Numbered from the stretch's first letter, positions 45,944 to 59,080 are shown. The stretch: DNA of 60,000 bases from Nymphaea colorata (GCF_008831285.2 NC_045147.1:1080001-1140000); one strand, 5' to 3'. The notes: a model not told the origin generated them from the sequence alone. Program-made: numbers and translations.

Positions 45944-46846
45944 TCAGTTCTCATAGGCAATCAGATGACTGTCCTGCATTAATACCCCACCAATGGCTAA
46001 ATCTAAGGCGTCTTTGTGTACTTCAAAGAGCTTTGAATGATCCGGCAATTTGATGACGGGCTCTTGTACAAGGGCATGCTTTAGGCCTTCAAAGGCATCT
46101 TGGGCAGACTGAGTCCAAATCCAGAATCTATTCTTTTTGAGCAAGTTAGTGAGGGGCGCTACTATCAACGAATACCCCATGATGAACCACCGATAGTAAT
46201 AGGCCAACCCAAGAAAGGACCACAATTCAAGCACATTTGAGGGCAGCTTCCAGTCTTGGACAACTTTCACTTTCTTCGGGTCCATTTGCAGCTGGCCATT
46301 TCCTACAATATGTTCGAGGAAACTGATATCTCTTTGTCCAAAGAGACACTTCTCCTTCTTCACAAAGAGATCATTTTCTTTGAGTACTTGGAACACCGTC
46401 CTCAAGTGACCGACGTGCTCCTCTAGGTCGCTGCTAAAGACCACAATGTCATTAAGGTAGACTACCATAAACTTGTCAGGGTAGGGATAGAATATCTTGT
46501 TCATGAGAGTCGAGAAAGTCGCGGGGGCATTCGTCAACCCGAATAGCATGACTAGGAACTCATATGCTCCATAGCGGGTGACGCAAGTTGTCTTTGGTTC
46601 ATCATCTTTCATGATCCTGACCTGCCAGTAGCCGGAACGAAGTTCCAACTTCGAAAATATCCTTTCCTTACCCAACTGGTCGAACAAGTCCACAATCAAA
46701 GGTAGCGGATACTTGTTCTTCACTGTCACCTTCTTTAAAGCACGGTAATCCACACAGAGTCTCTTGGAGCCATCGTGTTTCGTCTGGAACAATACATGGG
46801 CTCCAAATGGTGCCTTAGAGAGACAGATGATCAATGACTCAAGCAT
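45944..46846 (-). pseudogene. Reverse transcriptase, copy 2
   Basis: 300-codon frame with [31 protein letters not shown] (Asp to Glu in the first catalytic motif) and VVYLNDIVVFSS, where the first Asp of YLDD is Asn. Both catalytic positions are changed, so the polymerase is dead although open. Confidence 0.85.
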
Positions 46847-46861
46847 GTCATCAAGCTGCTT

Positions 46862-48686
46862 TCACAGCTCCTTCGGTTCGATCGGTCCCATTCTGTAGGG
46901 GACCGTAGCTGGTGGCTTGGTTCCGGGAACCAAGTCGATTTCATGATCAACTTCACGCTTGAGAGGTAGGCGTTTGGGTAGCTGGGGGGCATCACTCCCT
47001 CGAACTGCTGGGAGAATGACTCTCGGCTGAGGGTCATCTTCGTGTAGACGCATAGCCACAAGGAATATTTGTTCCCCATGATACACGTCATTTTTCAGTT
47101 GCATTGTCGACAACATTGGCTGGGACTTGCTTCTAGCGGAGTGGCAGTGCATTATATGGGACTGGTTCGCACCCATCAACATCAATGTGTTGAACTTCGG
47201 CAACATCATTGCATTCTGGCCTCTAAGGAACTCCATCCTAAGAATCACCTTGAAATTGTCTAGGGGTACCATGGAGAAGTTGGTGACTCCCGTCCAGCCT
47301 TCAATCTGAACCGTTACACTTTTCACTTCTCCTAAGATGGGCCTGGCTTCAGAGTTCACCATTTTAATCTTTACTGTGGCACAGACTTCAATCCCACTCG
47401 CTTTGCCTCCTCTCTTGAAACGAAGTTATGCGTTGTCCCGGAGTCTACCATTGCAACAGTAGACATTCCATTCAGAGTGACGTCTAGGTACATCAGCTCC
47501 TTGCTGACCATACTGCTAGACACTGCGCGACTTTGGACAACATTGATCACCTGGGCGGCACCCATCCATGTTTGCGCTTCTTCAGTCTCACCTTCGGTGG
47601 CCCTCGCGGCATTGGCCTGCCCGGTAGGTCTTACACGTTTCGGGCAGATACGCGCCTAATGCTTTCCTCCACAGACCCAACAAGTCACTTCTCTTGGTGG
47701 CCTAGTGTAGTCCTTGAGAAAGAAGAGTTTTCTCTCCGTTGGCTTGTGGGACGATGATTCATTTCTGTTGTCTCGCCGTTCCTCATTTTTACCGCCGTGG
47801 TCGGACTTCTTTGTAGACTTGAAGATATCAGTGTAGCTTTTGCGTTGGGTGTCGGCCAAGCGCTCAGCTGCCACATATGCCTATTCCAAAGTTTCTGAAT
47901 TCGATCTCTCCACATCGGCTTGGACCCAAGATTGGAGCCCTATGATGAACCAGTGAAGTTTATCTTTTTTCGGCATCATAGGCATGTCCAACATAACTTT
48001 TTGGTATGCCCTAATGTAATCTCTCAAGGCGCCTGTCTGCTTCAGGTTCGCAACCGACTGATAAGCATGCCTTTCAGCATCCATGGGTATGAAGTATCCC
48101 TTCAACTGCTTGCGGAAGTCGTCGAAGGCACGAATCGTGCAGTCCCCATTCTCAATGTCCAACATTTTCCTCCTCCACCAAGCCACAACATCTCCCTCTA
48201 ACAACATCGCTGCGGTCTTGATATTCAAGTCATCTTCTACTACGTTCTGCAAGTCCACGTAGTAGTCAACTTGGAACAGAAAGTTGTCGATCACCCTGGC
48301 ATCCCGGCTACCACTGTACTTCGCCGGACGTTGAACGTTGACCCTACTGGTCCTCTCTTGACTACTACTGACTGAATTAGTACGCGGCAGTCTATGGTTT
48401 GAAGCCCGAAGTCCAGCGACTTCATCTTGTAGGGTCTTCACCAAGTCAGAGACTCATCGGTTCATAGCCACTGACTCGACCATCTGTTCCCGCATAACTT
48501 CATCTCTTCCTTGAATTCCTCAAAGGTTTCAGCAGCAAAGCCGAGAGCTTCCTCATGGGTGGCCACATCGGCGACCAATTGGTTCACCATCTCCTCCAGG
48601 TTTCCCTGGTCATGGGCTGGGCTTGTCTCCTCTGGACAGGCCGGCTCATTGCCTTTGGCACCTCGCAGATTGTATTGTGATGCCAT
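46862..48686 (-). pseudogene. Gag and protease, copy 2
   Basis: MASQYNLRGAK starts at 48,686. The capsid-like frame 47,881-48,444 (KYSGSRDARVIDNFLFQVDYY) ends in TAG at 47,881-47,883; the same frame then continues (AYVAAERLADTQRK), and the knuckle CWVCGGKHYARICPK lies at about 47,640-47,690. The protease active site AMVDSGTTHNFVS lies in 47,371-47,565, followed by 46,862-47,362 (DNFKVILRMEFLRG). Confidence 0.82.
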
Positions 48687-48767
48687 GGCGTCCTTCTCAA
48701 CAACAGCAAGCTGACGTGATGCTCTACACCGACTCTTCGATCACTTCCCCAGATTGAGCAGAATCTA

Positions 48768-48780
48768 GGCTCTGATACTA
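48768..48780 (-). other. tRNA-iMet primer binding site, copy 2, mutated
   Basis: The minus strand reads TAGTATCAGAGCC. The second base has changed from G to A, consistent with cytosine deamination on the other strand. Confidence 0.8.
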
Positions 48781-48782
48781 GC

Positions 48783-49198
48783 TATCACGGGCCGACTCCT
48801 TCAGACCGTGCGGCGCGACAAACTCTCACTAGTAAGCAGCCAGCCTTTGTCTCGTTCAAGTGTGCACAAATCACTTGAACGCCTTTTCAAAAACACAAGA
48901 CACAAAATGCACAAAGAGTGTGGAAAGAAAACTCGTAATATATTCACTTAAACAGTTGAGTGCATCATGAGGGAAAACAAGTAAGCTTTTACACTTTACT
49001 TACAAAAGATGGCCGAAGCCGCTTACAGAATTCCCATGCCGACCATCCAAAACAAGGAATCCCAATCTTACACTTGGGGCCATTTTGGGTGGGTGCTCCG
49101 AGACAGGTGAACGTTCGAGCTTACACTAAGACTCAACATAAACAAAGCAAATACAGCAAAAGTAAAGGATGATTGTACAGACACGACACAAGGGAACA
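48783..49198 (-). repeat. 5' LTR, chromovirus copy 2
   Basis: 416 bp. The plus-strand start is TATCACGG instead of TGTCACGG. Confidence 0.9.
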
Positions 49199-49203
49199 TA
49201 CTG
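49199..49203. repeat. Target-site duplication, chromovirus copy 2 (right)
   Basis: TACTG, identical to 43,691-43,695. Confidence 0.9.
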
Positions 49204-49648
49204 AATGCCTTACGTTTGTCTAACTTTTGAAGGATTTTCAGATAACATCATAATTATATGAGAGAAAAAGGCAAAGATGAACTCAAGCTTTCCAATAATG
49301 AAAAACCAACCTGAAATGGCTGTTAAGCACTAGTAACTCTATTATAGAACTTAGAACATGATTTTGAATACAAAACTGAGAAAGGCTAAAAAGTTCGAAC
49401 AACATCACTAGGAGAAAAATAAACAAATCACCACCCATAGTGGTCTGACAGTTTTAGGTAAAAAATCATTGTAATGAAAGTGTTTTCCTTCTAAAATTTA
49501 TTGAAACAACTCTTTTAACAATTAAATATATCCTAAGAATGATTTAGAACATGAAAATCACAACAAAACCATTATTTATAATCAAGAATAAAACAAGAGA
49601 AACTAAACCAACCACTACATAAAAAATCCAAGAAGCTTCAATCCATTG

Positions 49649-49705
49649 TGTGTGTGTGTGTGTCTGTGTATGTGTGTACATATGCATACATACGAGGAAA
49701 AACAA

Positions 49706-49736
<31 letters not shown>

Positions 49737-49754
49737 GAGAGAGAGAGAGAGAAA
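49649..49754. repeat. Compound microsatellite (TG)n-(CA)n-(GA)n
   Basis: A TG-rich run (49,649-49,677), a CATACATAC spacer, (CA)12 at about 49,709-49,732 and (GA)10 at 49,735-49,752. The TG and CA runs are mutually complementary and could form a long hairpin. Open frames over it are artefacts. Confidence 0.88.
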
Positions 49755-51955
49755 GAGGTGAGTGATTTAAAAGAAAAATTAAAAAGAAGTGCAGTTGTGC
49801 ACCTATATAAAGAGAATGTAAAAAAGAATAAAAAATGAAAAAGAAGGCAGTTGCACCTTTACTTGAGGCACACGCCTCACATACAATGCATGTCTCCTTA
49901 AGAAGTTTTCATTTCACCTTAGTGAGGTACACACTTTAAGTAGATGACCCTTCACCCTCACACCTTGAGGCGTTGAAAGGGTGAAATCGCCTTGAGGTGT
50001 ATGCTTTGTGCATTGGAGAGTACACCTCCACTAACACTAAATTCCATATCACAAATACAAAATCTTATTAACAAGCATTTTGCATTCAAAAGACAAACCT
50101 TGTTAATACGCATCACACATTTCAAATTTTAACAGTTCAATCTACTAACATATATTTCATAATTTGCATTCCTCATTTCACATTTCCTATTTTATATTTT
50201 AGTTTAACCTATTAATATACAATTTTACATTCCAAATTCCATGTTTTGTAAAGACATGATCAAAATTTAATATATGGAAGCTTATAAAATAAGCACTTAT
50301 TGTAAGTATTACTAAGACAAGTGTTCAAGCAATATTTGTAGTCTACTTAACAAAACAACAACAAAGACTTTTTTTAGCTTACACAAGAAAAAGAAAAAGA
50401 TACATGGATTAGAATAAAGTTTTTCAAGTTGTTGACAACCACATATAAAAATGTGCCCCCAGGTACAAATCATACAAAATAAAAGAAAGGAAATGTTGTT
50501 TCATGAAAATACTTCACCTTAGCAGTATAATAATTCATTTTCTACAACTTTGGCATGAAACTTGTGAAATGTCACTTTGCAATATGTTCATCTTTATTGT
50601 ATTCCTTTAACTAATGTTTGGTCTCCCTTAGATTGCCAAATAGTCAATAAATTGCACCACAATGTTTATGAACATGAAGTTCACATATTTATCCAAGAAT
50701 CATAAATGCCACTAGATTTTCCTGCTTATACAACATAACACTTGCAACAGTACCTCATTATTGTATCATTTTCAAATGAAAATAGTAGTTAGTTATAAAA
50801 CATAAAGCATACAACAAGTAATATTTGGAGCAAGAATTTATTAATTAAAACTAAACATATGGTAAATATAATGTATTAAATCAATTAATGACAAAACACA
50901 CTTCCAATCTTAGAGTTAATCCACATTCCAATTGTTGATCGAATCTTTCTACTCATTGTTGCTACCACAAGCTTGAGTTTATAATGCACTTTCCTTTTAT
51001 CTTAAGTTCTATAATTTATTCATAGATCGAATCAAATCAAGTGAATTGTTTATCATGAGGGTTCTATTTTATTATAATATTGTATACAACAAATGCAACT
51101 TAGTCAAACTCTATGTTGCAATAGATATTTCATACCAACTTATGAATAGAGAACTTTTTTTTGTATATACAAAGTATTCACTAAAGTATTACGTGTAGTG
51201 ATAAGTGCTTATTATTATACAATTTTTCCTTTATTTCTTTGATCTTATATTAGCCCTGCTAAATTTAGAAAGATGATAATGACATTCTATAAGAAGGCAA
51301 AAGATCTATGACATTCATATGTCCAATATCAACAAGGTGACCTTTAATTGCATATAATCAAATGTAATAAATATTTTTATATAACATTTTATACAATGTA
51401 AACCAATGTAGAATCAAAATAAAGGAAAAACAAAGTCAAATATAAGAACAACAAAAAGAAATTCAGAGTGAACAGTGGTGGTCACCCTCAAATAATATGC
51501 CAATACTATGGTTACGTAAACCACATAGTCATATAATGATATGATATCTTAAAGGTGTCACTACATGGGCCGCTAATGCTAATTGAAATCATTCATGGTA
51601 TCCCAACACTGGAGTTACCCATGACATGACTGCTGACCACATTCAAAACTGCATACAATTCATCTAACCAAAAGGCAAATGAGAAGGTTATTGAGAAGCA
51701 TAATGATGGCTGCAATTCTCCCACTTCGTCTACTTCTATCGTTTAGCAAAGTGACAATAAGAGTGTTAATTGTTGGCAATATCATCTAGGTCATCCCAGC
51801 TCTTAGACCTCATCTTATCTAAAGACACATAGTTTCATTAATTTTACTTATTAGATGTTTTTTTTTGTTAAGTAGATTGTTGATGCTATTGACTCAGTAG
51901 GTCCTTCATATCTAGAGCACCACCCACTTATAAATTAGGTTGGGAGTTGTAGTAA
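49755..51955. other. AT-rich intergenic stretch with one old repeat
   Basis: Near 49,865-50,030 there are several CCTTGAGGCG / AGGCACACGCCTCAC words in both orientations, the residue of a GAGGCG-type plant repeat. Past that there is only AT-rich sequence with no domain. Confidence 0.45.
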
Positions 51956-51959
51956 CATT

Positions 51960-53510
51960 AGTGCTATGGGTCCTTTAGTCTTTCATGATATCTATCTGGT
52001 TAACAAACTGCATGCTTTTCCTTGTCATAAACCTAAATTTGGTACCACAACACCACTTGAGTTAATCCATGTTGATCTTTAGGGTCCATCCCTTATATAT
52101 CTTATGAAGGGTCTATCATTATTGATAGATGAATTTTTCCATTTTGCTTGGATTTTCCCTTTACAGCAAATATATATGAAATTCATCAAGCATATTTGGA
52201 AGCATTCAAAGGTATCATTAAAATAAATCTGAATCTCCATAAAAAAATTTCATAGTAATGCCAATTTTGAATATCCTAGCACCTCATTCTCTAAATTGTC
52301 AATGTCTCATGAAGTACGATGATGGTTCTCTTGCCTGCATACTCTACAACAAAAGGGAGTTGTGGAAAGGAAGCATCAACATGTGATAGAAAAAGGGATG
52401 AGTTGACTACCTAAAAGGGATGCATTTAGTACCACTATTTACCTTATTGATGTTTGGTTTGAGAGGCTTCAAACCTATGTCCATCAATAGATGTTTGAAA
52501 ATCATAGTTTAATTCATTTTGTTCATAAAGAAAGAACATAATAATATTAGTTACATTCCAATTTATGTGGATAACATTATTAGTGTAGGGATCTCTTCAT
52601 CTAAAACAATTATTGATGGACAAATTTGGGTTGAAATATCATCAAAATATGTGACCACTTAAGTTAAGCAATCAATGACAAATGATATATGACATTTATA
52701 CAAAAGCAATACATCATTGATCTTCTTAAATGTAATGAAATGACAAACTGAAAATTTATTAATACTTCTATTGTTATTAATCCTACCTTGGTGAAATTTG
52801 ATAGATAACCTTTTAAAGATGGAAAAATGTATAAGAGAATTGTATAAGGACTTTATTATCCTACACTCATTCACCCAAACATTATATATGTAATCCACAA
52901 GACTTCCTAGTACATGCAGAATCCTTCATAGAAGCAGTGGAGCTATATCAAGTGAATACTATGAAATCCAAATGGAACAAATCAACATGGTCTACTATTT
53001 TGAAAGAATGACATAGAAAAATTAACTATTTTTTTATGTAGATCGAGCAATGTGTTCAGATCATAGGATATTTACAAGTAGACATGTACAATTCAACAAT
53101 GTAATATTGTGGGTTTCATATAAACATAAAACTATAGCTTGTTTATCCAATGAGGCAGAACTCGAGCTTTTGCTAGAGCTACTTTTGAAGCATTCCGATT
53201 AAAGTATCTATTGAAGGAAATTGGACTTGAAGAAGAAACAACACCAATTTTGAAATGAGACAATTTAGGGGCTAAATACTTGTCCACAAACCATATCTTC
53301 TATGTTCAAATAAGACATGCAGAAATTGATTCACTTTGTCAAAGAAAAAATTGCAAAGCAAGAACTTATAGCCGAATATGTTCAAACATATCTTCAAATT
53401 ATAGAGAAATTTACAAAGACTTTTCTTGGTCATAAATGGATCTTCTTTAGATCCAAACTTAGTCTTATGGAAATTCATTTGAGAGGGTGTGTCAACAATG
53501 AAGACAACTA
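51960..53510 (+). pseudogene. Ty1/copia polyprotein relic
   Basis: Plus-strand motifs over all three frames: integrase PLELIHVDL at about 52,049-52,075 and a VERKHQH-like stretch near 52,360; an RT catalytic box YVDN (Asp to Asn) at about 52,564; RNase H with KHKTIACLSNEAELELL near 53,130-53,175; and the end segment NHIFYVQIRHAEID to FFRSKLSLMEIHLRG at 53,287-53,490. Parts of RT appear deleted, as 1.5 kb is too short for all domains. GTGTGTCAACAATG at about 53,486 could be the start of the 3' LTR. Confidence 0.78.
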
Positions 53511-55870
53511 ACGCAACAACCACAACCACTGGTATGATTTATCAAAGATAGGAACAAATCTCTCCCTCTCATGTAGTATGAAAATCAATGCTTCAAAAGG
53601 TCATAACCTATATTGGAAAGAAAAGCAAATCTACCCAAAGAAAATGTATCAGAATGTATTAACAATTTTAAAATAAGGGAAACTCCATCGTGGAATGAAC
53701 ATTTTGAGAGAGCAAGAAGATAGTGGATGTAGGCTGCCATCCAAACCACTCCAACACTGTGTTTAGATGGAAGGAAAGAAAATGATACTAATGGATAGAA
53801 AGGAAAGGAAAAGAGGGATTCATGATGGGGAATAACAAGAGAAGAAGAAAAAAGAGATAATTATAAAAACCTTGTTCGGATTAGGGTTGTGGACGGTGAA
53901 TGGAGCCAACTCGGGCTTGATTTGAACTCACCCAATTAAACTTGACTTGAGCTCGACTAATTTAATATAAAACTTTGAGTTAAGAAATTAACTTGTTTAA
54001 TTTCACTACTTGAGATCAAGCTAGGTAGGGTCAGCTAGGTTAAACTTCATTAAGCTTGTAGAAAAAAATATATGTAAAAGGCACTTCATAATATTGACAC
54101 AAGTAAACAGCTATTCCAATGGGTTTGATTTGTGGAGTAACAATTCTGACATTCAGGATTCATAATATGAAGGTGTCCATTCATATAAAAACTGATTTTT
54201 TATAAATGGCACCACTAAGCTCCAACCAAACCATGGCTTGAGCTTAACAAAGCCAAGTTTTAGCTTCTTAAGACTGACGTGGAGTTGAATTGAGTTGTGT
54301 ATGATATTCAAGCTTTGAGTAGACCAAGCTTGACTCAAACTCGGTGCATGAATAGCCTTAGTTTGAATAGAAAGGAAAGGAAGGAAATAAATGTTTTTAT
54401 TTTTTATATAAAGGAAAGGAAAGGAGAAAATTTAAGTTGGTTTATAATAATGTCACAAACATGACTTTCTAACTTGATTACACATCTCTCTCTCTCTCTC
54501 TTGTTTCTACAGTCAACAAGTACACTTACAATAGATCTTTTTGACCACAGGATGAGCTCATAAACTTTGACATTTAGCACACTCAGCTTGTGATCTCCTT
54601 CAGTCCAAGGCATTCTTTTCAATAAACTTCCTTAAATTGACGAAGTCGAGCATTTGATGGTACAAAACTTGTTTTGATTGTCAAGGATGTACTTATAAGA
54701 TGAAGTGTCCTAATGTTATTGTGTCAGTTCATTCACCCATTCTAACATGCCCTGATGTTGGCAAATTGACATTGCAAATAGAAAAGTTATTCCCAACATG
54801 TTTGGTACCCATGACTTATTTCTTTGCGGACATCATACAAGATGAATCTTTCGTCCAACTTTGAGATGTAAAATTTGTAGTTCTCTATAGGAAAAAATGT
54901 AGAAAAAAATCTAGTGCCAAAAGCTTGCCAAAATATGAAAAAAAAAGTGAAATTTTTTCTCCATTGGGCTTGTAAGCATATCTCTAACATATCTGCTAAA
55001 TAGAGAAGTGATATGGGTAATGCCCTGAGTACTAGAAAACTAGAACTTATTCAATGTCTTATTTGTTAAGTAAATCTGTCATGACTATATGAATGACATT
55101 CTAAAAATATGTGCAAAAGAAATTGAAAAGTGCTTGTGCATTACAAGTTTTACCATCACAACAGTAAAATAGGGATTGATAAATTCAAACATTAAACAAA
55201 ACATTTTAACAAACAACCATTGGATCAAGGATCAGTTGAATTAGATGGTCAAATCAAGGAATCATGCCAATGCATGTATTCTTTTTTCACTTGTCTAAAA
55301 TTTCATGCAACAATTCATCATTACAAATAAAAAATTAGTTGATGTTAAAAAATTTTTTGCTACATATAATAATTGTATAATGATGAGAAATTCACATAAG
55401 AAAATAAAATATGATACTTTTGACTCAAGCAACTTGAGCTCTACTCAGCATCCCAAGTAACATTTCCTTCTACTTAAATAATAGGAAAAAATGTTCCCAT
55501 TTTTTTCCTCATCAATAATATAAAGATATGTTTGGGTTTGTAACTTTTTTTCAATACCAATGCCTTCAAACTCTAGAGATATGTCTTTCTTCGAGTATTT
55601 ATTTGAAGAGTTTTGCTTGTATAGAACATTACTTTCTTAATTGCATTGGCAAGTTTTTTGAAAGAAGCTTTTATTATCTGAATCTGATCTTTTAAATTAT
55701 CTTTATTTATGATTCATCTCTTTTTATGCACGACTGGGAATTTGTATTGGGCTAAACTTGGATTTCATAGTCTTCTCCTATATTAACAAATGGTTACAAT
55801 ATTACTTGATTTTGAAAATCTTTTCATCAATAGGCTAAATTGCATCGCCAGTATTCTTGTCACTAAACAC
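53511..55870. other. AT-rich intergenic stretch
   Basis: No gene is visible. GTGTTTAGATGGAAGG at about 53,758 resembles the reverse complement of CCATCCAAACA words near 59,830 and 59,880, possible ends of a transposon. A (TC)n run of about 18 bases lies at 54,486-54,503, and GGAAAGGAAAGG words at 54,370-54,425. Confidence 0.4.
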
Positions 55871-55879
55871 ATTCTCATG

Positions 55880-56340
55880 TCATTGATCATTTGCTCATTG
55901 CACTGTTGCTACCAAATAAATTCACTAACTTCTCATAATTTGGAACATGTGTTGTCATCCATTTTTTGGCATTGGATTTGCTAATCTAAAAAAATGGATA
56001 AGAAAATTCATATCAAAAATTGATTATCAAGTCAAGAAATAATTAAATTGTTAAAACTAAAAATTAGACTACCTCTATGAATGGCTTCCATACTTTTGGG
56101 TAAGTTGTCCATATATTTATCATTGAATCAATGCTAAATCCACTCAAATCACTTTTTAAAACTGTCATCACAACTACTGAAGTTATTTTTTATGTTTTCA
56201 TGTAATCTTTGTTAAACATTTTGACCAGCTTCTTATTCAGCTCTATCACAACATAATCTTGTGAAACTATAGTAGAAATACATTTACACTACTGCTTATT
56301 ATTTTTTGGAGGAATCATGTCTCATCCATAGATTGACTTT
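55880..56340 (-). pseudogene. Myb/SANT-like ORF of a PIF/Harbinger-type transposon, relic
   Basis: Minus-strand pieces in order: KKLVKMFNKDY-like (about 56,210), LSGFSIDSM (about 56,118-56,150), VWKPFIEV (about 56,080), then after a probable intron ending in ATTAG at about 55,985, SNAKKWMTTHVPNYEKLVNLFG (first 20 residues are diagnostic; 55,915-55,983). This follows the Myb_DNA-bind_3 pattern (SGF.WD..., W..YI..HP.A...R.K..P.Y..L..IFG). In Harbinger elements this protein partners the transposase. Confidence 0.6.
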
Positions 56341-57149
56341 ATTATATCTAGTCAATCTTTTCTCCAACTATTTGCATTTAAATCTTCTTCATTATTATTA
56401 GATAGATGTAAAGTAGAACAAGCTAAAAAAAACATGCACGATAAAAAGAAAAATTATAAGCAATTAACAAAAATTAAAATAATTAAATGCACAAACAACT
56501 ACAAATGACAAACAACATGATTTTAGGAAAAAAAAATATCAACATGTCTTATATACATATTAATCAACTTATTAAAACTTGAAGCTGATAGTGTTGCCAC
56601 ATAGTCAAAGAAATGTTCTACCATGTAATTCTCCAACCCTATAACTTCAATTGCGTCAACTTGAACAAAAATAATTCTCATTAAATTGGTTCATGAGTTC
56701 TATATCAACATCTCCAATAATAAAAACGTTTGAATCGACAACTATAACATAGTTGTCCATGATAAGATGATTTTTGTTTGTGTATTGCAAGAATAAACTG
56801 ACTCTATTAAACTAATTATAATTTGAAATACTTTTTTAGGACACCAGAAGATATTTTAATGACATTACAAAAAGAAACATGTCAAAGATTAAATAACTTT
56901 TTGAATTTTTTGAGCTTTATGTGAAGTATTCTTTCATATGATATCTCACACTTCTAAAAGGTGTAATAACCCCAAACTTTAATGAGATGGCTACATCAGC
57001 AAGATAATAGCCTAAAACAATGAATAATATTCTTAAGTTCATATTTCACAAACTTATTGGAATATCTATGTTTTTAGTTGTAAATATCTTTAAGAATTTT
57101 TAATTTATCTTTTATCATCAGCACTTTTTTTTTATGTTTCTTGAATAAG

Positions 57150-57330
57150 AAGCAGTTCATTTTCAATTTAATATATAGGTAACATATTAAAATAATGTGT
57201 TGCCACTATATTTTGAGTTGACCAATCTTTTCTACCATGATTTCTCGATGCATCATCTGGAGATATTTTGACACAAATATGTGTTCCATCAATTGCATCA
57301 ATACAAATTTGAAACACAAGTTAGTGCCAA
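57150..57330 (-). pseudogene. PIF/Harbinger DDE transposase relic
   Basis: The minus strand reads IDAIDGTHICVKISPDDASRN followed by HGRKDWSTQNIVA and FNM. AIDGTH with the first Asp and RK...TQN.(L/V)A.C.F(D/N)M are the hallmark of DDE_Tnp_4/HARBI1-type transposases. The second Asp and Glu regions are not found in frame. It lies about 0.8 kb upstream, in the same direction, of the Myb/SANT-like relic. Confidence 0.68.
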
Positions 57331-57339
57331 TGCAATATT

Positions 57340-59080
57340 TATAAATTACAAAATATCAAAACCATGTTAAACTTTTATTACCTGAAAGTAGGGTTAAAAT
57401 CTATTATTGCATAAAATTCATTTGGCATAATTGATTTGTGGTTATTTTTTAAATGTCTTTTAACATAATGATTGAACTCAATACTTTGTGAAAATTCAAA
57501 ATATTGTCTTTGTTAAATGATGAGTGTGAGGTAGTGCCATGAGGAAGAAAACAACTTCTTCTACCATTTTACAATGTCATGTACCACATACCTACCATTA
57601 CATTGAAGAATACTATATAATTCTCAAGAAGTTAAGGTCCTCATGTGTAATATGTTGCAACATTTGTACATCATCATCTAGTTTATACACAATTTGATTT
57701 TTAATTTTTTTTCTTCATAAGATAGTCCAATTGATCAGTGCACAACTTGTTGTTGGTGATGTCTTTGACGCATAAAATAATAAAAAATATAAAGGTAAAA
57801 TCATAACCAAAACTCGTTGTCATGCTCTATCCATGTCCTAGAAAAAACTTCTGGGTGGTGATGTCTCATGTCTTCTAGAATAATATAAACAAGACATAGT
57901 TTAAATGAAATTTAAGAACTCAAATTCCAAAGAATGACAAAAAACACATACATTAAGCAAAGAGAATGAAAAATATCTAAAATATAATATGTTATGTCAT
58001 TGATACACATATTCATATACCTATAAATTGAGATAAAGTGAAAAAATAAATTGGTCCCTTCTAATGTAGTGCAAATGAGCACACACCAAAAATAAACAAA
58101 CTTTTGACCACATCGAGAACAATTTGCACACAAAAAAATAAACAAGTTTTTTACCACACCAAGAACAAATAAGTTTCTTCCTTGAGATTTCTAGTAACCT
58201 GTTGATCAACTTAATAACAAATAAAACAAAAATAAAAAATAATTGTTGGATACATAGTCAAGTACAAGAATTTTGTAAGAGTCACACAACCACTCATGCA
58301 ATCTTATTGCACTAGGGAAGAAAAAATTGTTTCAAGATCAAACTTAAATAAAGGATGTTTGACAACACTGGGTTTAAGATTGGCTTGATCTTCCTCTTGA
58401 TAAATTTATCGTTACATCTACCTTGATAATGTGCCCTTTTAGCTTAAACTTGATTTTATCCAACGTCGTTTATCCATGAAAGTTTTTCCTGATATCAAAC
58501 ATACAAGTTGGACTCCGTTCATAGATGCAGGCACTCAAGTATAGTCCTATCCCAAAATACTCCACATTATTTTAATCTAAACAACCAAAGACGTGCCTGG
58601 AATAGAATGGCTGGAGAGTCATAAAATGTCAATGAAATAAATCAGCGCCAAATTTCCACATTCAAATGAATTTTTTATTTTTAGAGACGAGTGGTTATAA
58701 ATTTATCTCTTTATATTAGCACGACAACTCATTTTTTAGCATAATTGGTCCATCTCTCGATGCCATAACCAAATAGTTAACAAATTATTAGACAAATTAT
58801 TTGTTGCAAACCAAAGAAGAATGCTTATAAAGATCATTTAGATTACACATAGGAGAAGGATTTTTAGTAGAGAAAGCATTGAGAAACCTATTTCGTTAAT
58901 ATATTTAATCATTTGACTGGAGCATTGAGAGGTAAATATTAACACTTATTAAAATTGAGTGTGTCATTTTGCTATAAGTAAACAAACTCTCGTGAAAACC
59001 AAAAGAAATGAACAAAATAGTTATAATGGCATTTGTATTCATAAGCACATATAAAAGAAAATAACAAAAAAATTGAAAAA
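57340..59080. other. AT-rich intergenic stretch
   Basis: Possible N-terminal remains of the Harbinger transposase around 57,390-57,620 are too degraded to support. Otherwise nothing is visible. Confidence 0.35.

Larger units (their letters stand above)
43696..49198 (-). mobile_element. Chromovirus, copy 2 of the same family
   Basis: 5,503 bp in the same orientation and order as copy 1, with a perfect TACTG target duplication. It retains the gag zinc knuckle and protease core that copy 1 lacks, but pol is more broken. It shares three stop positions with copy 1. The PBS and LTR ends have point changes (TAG for TGG, TA for TG). Confidence 0.92.

Noticed and set aside
49629-49838. Short repeats suggesting a CRISPR-like array
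   Set aside because: They are dinucleotide microsatellites without spacers, in a plant nuclear context.
57390-57620. N-terminal half of the Harbinger transposase
   Set aside because: Right position and strand, but too degraded to match any motif.
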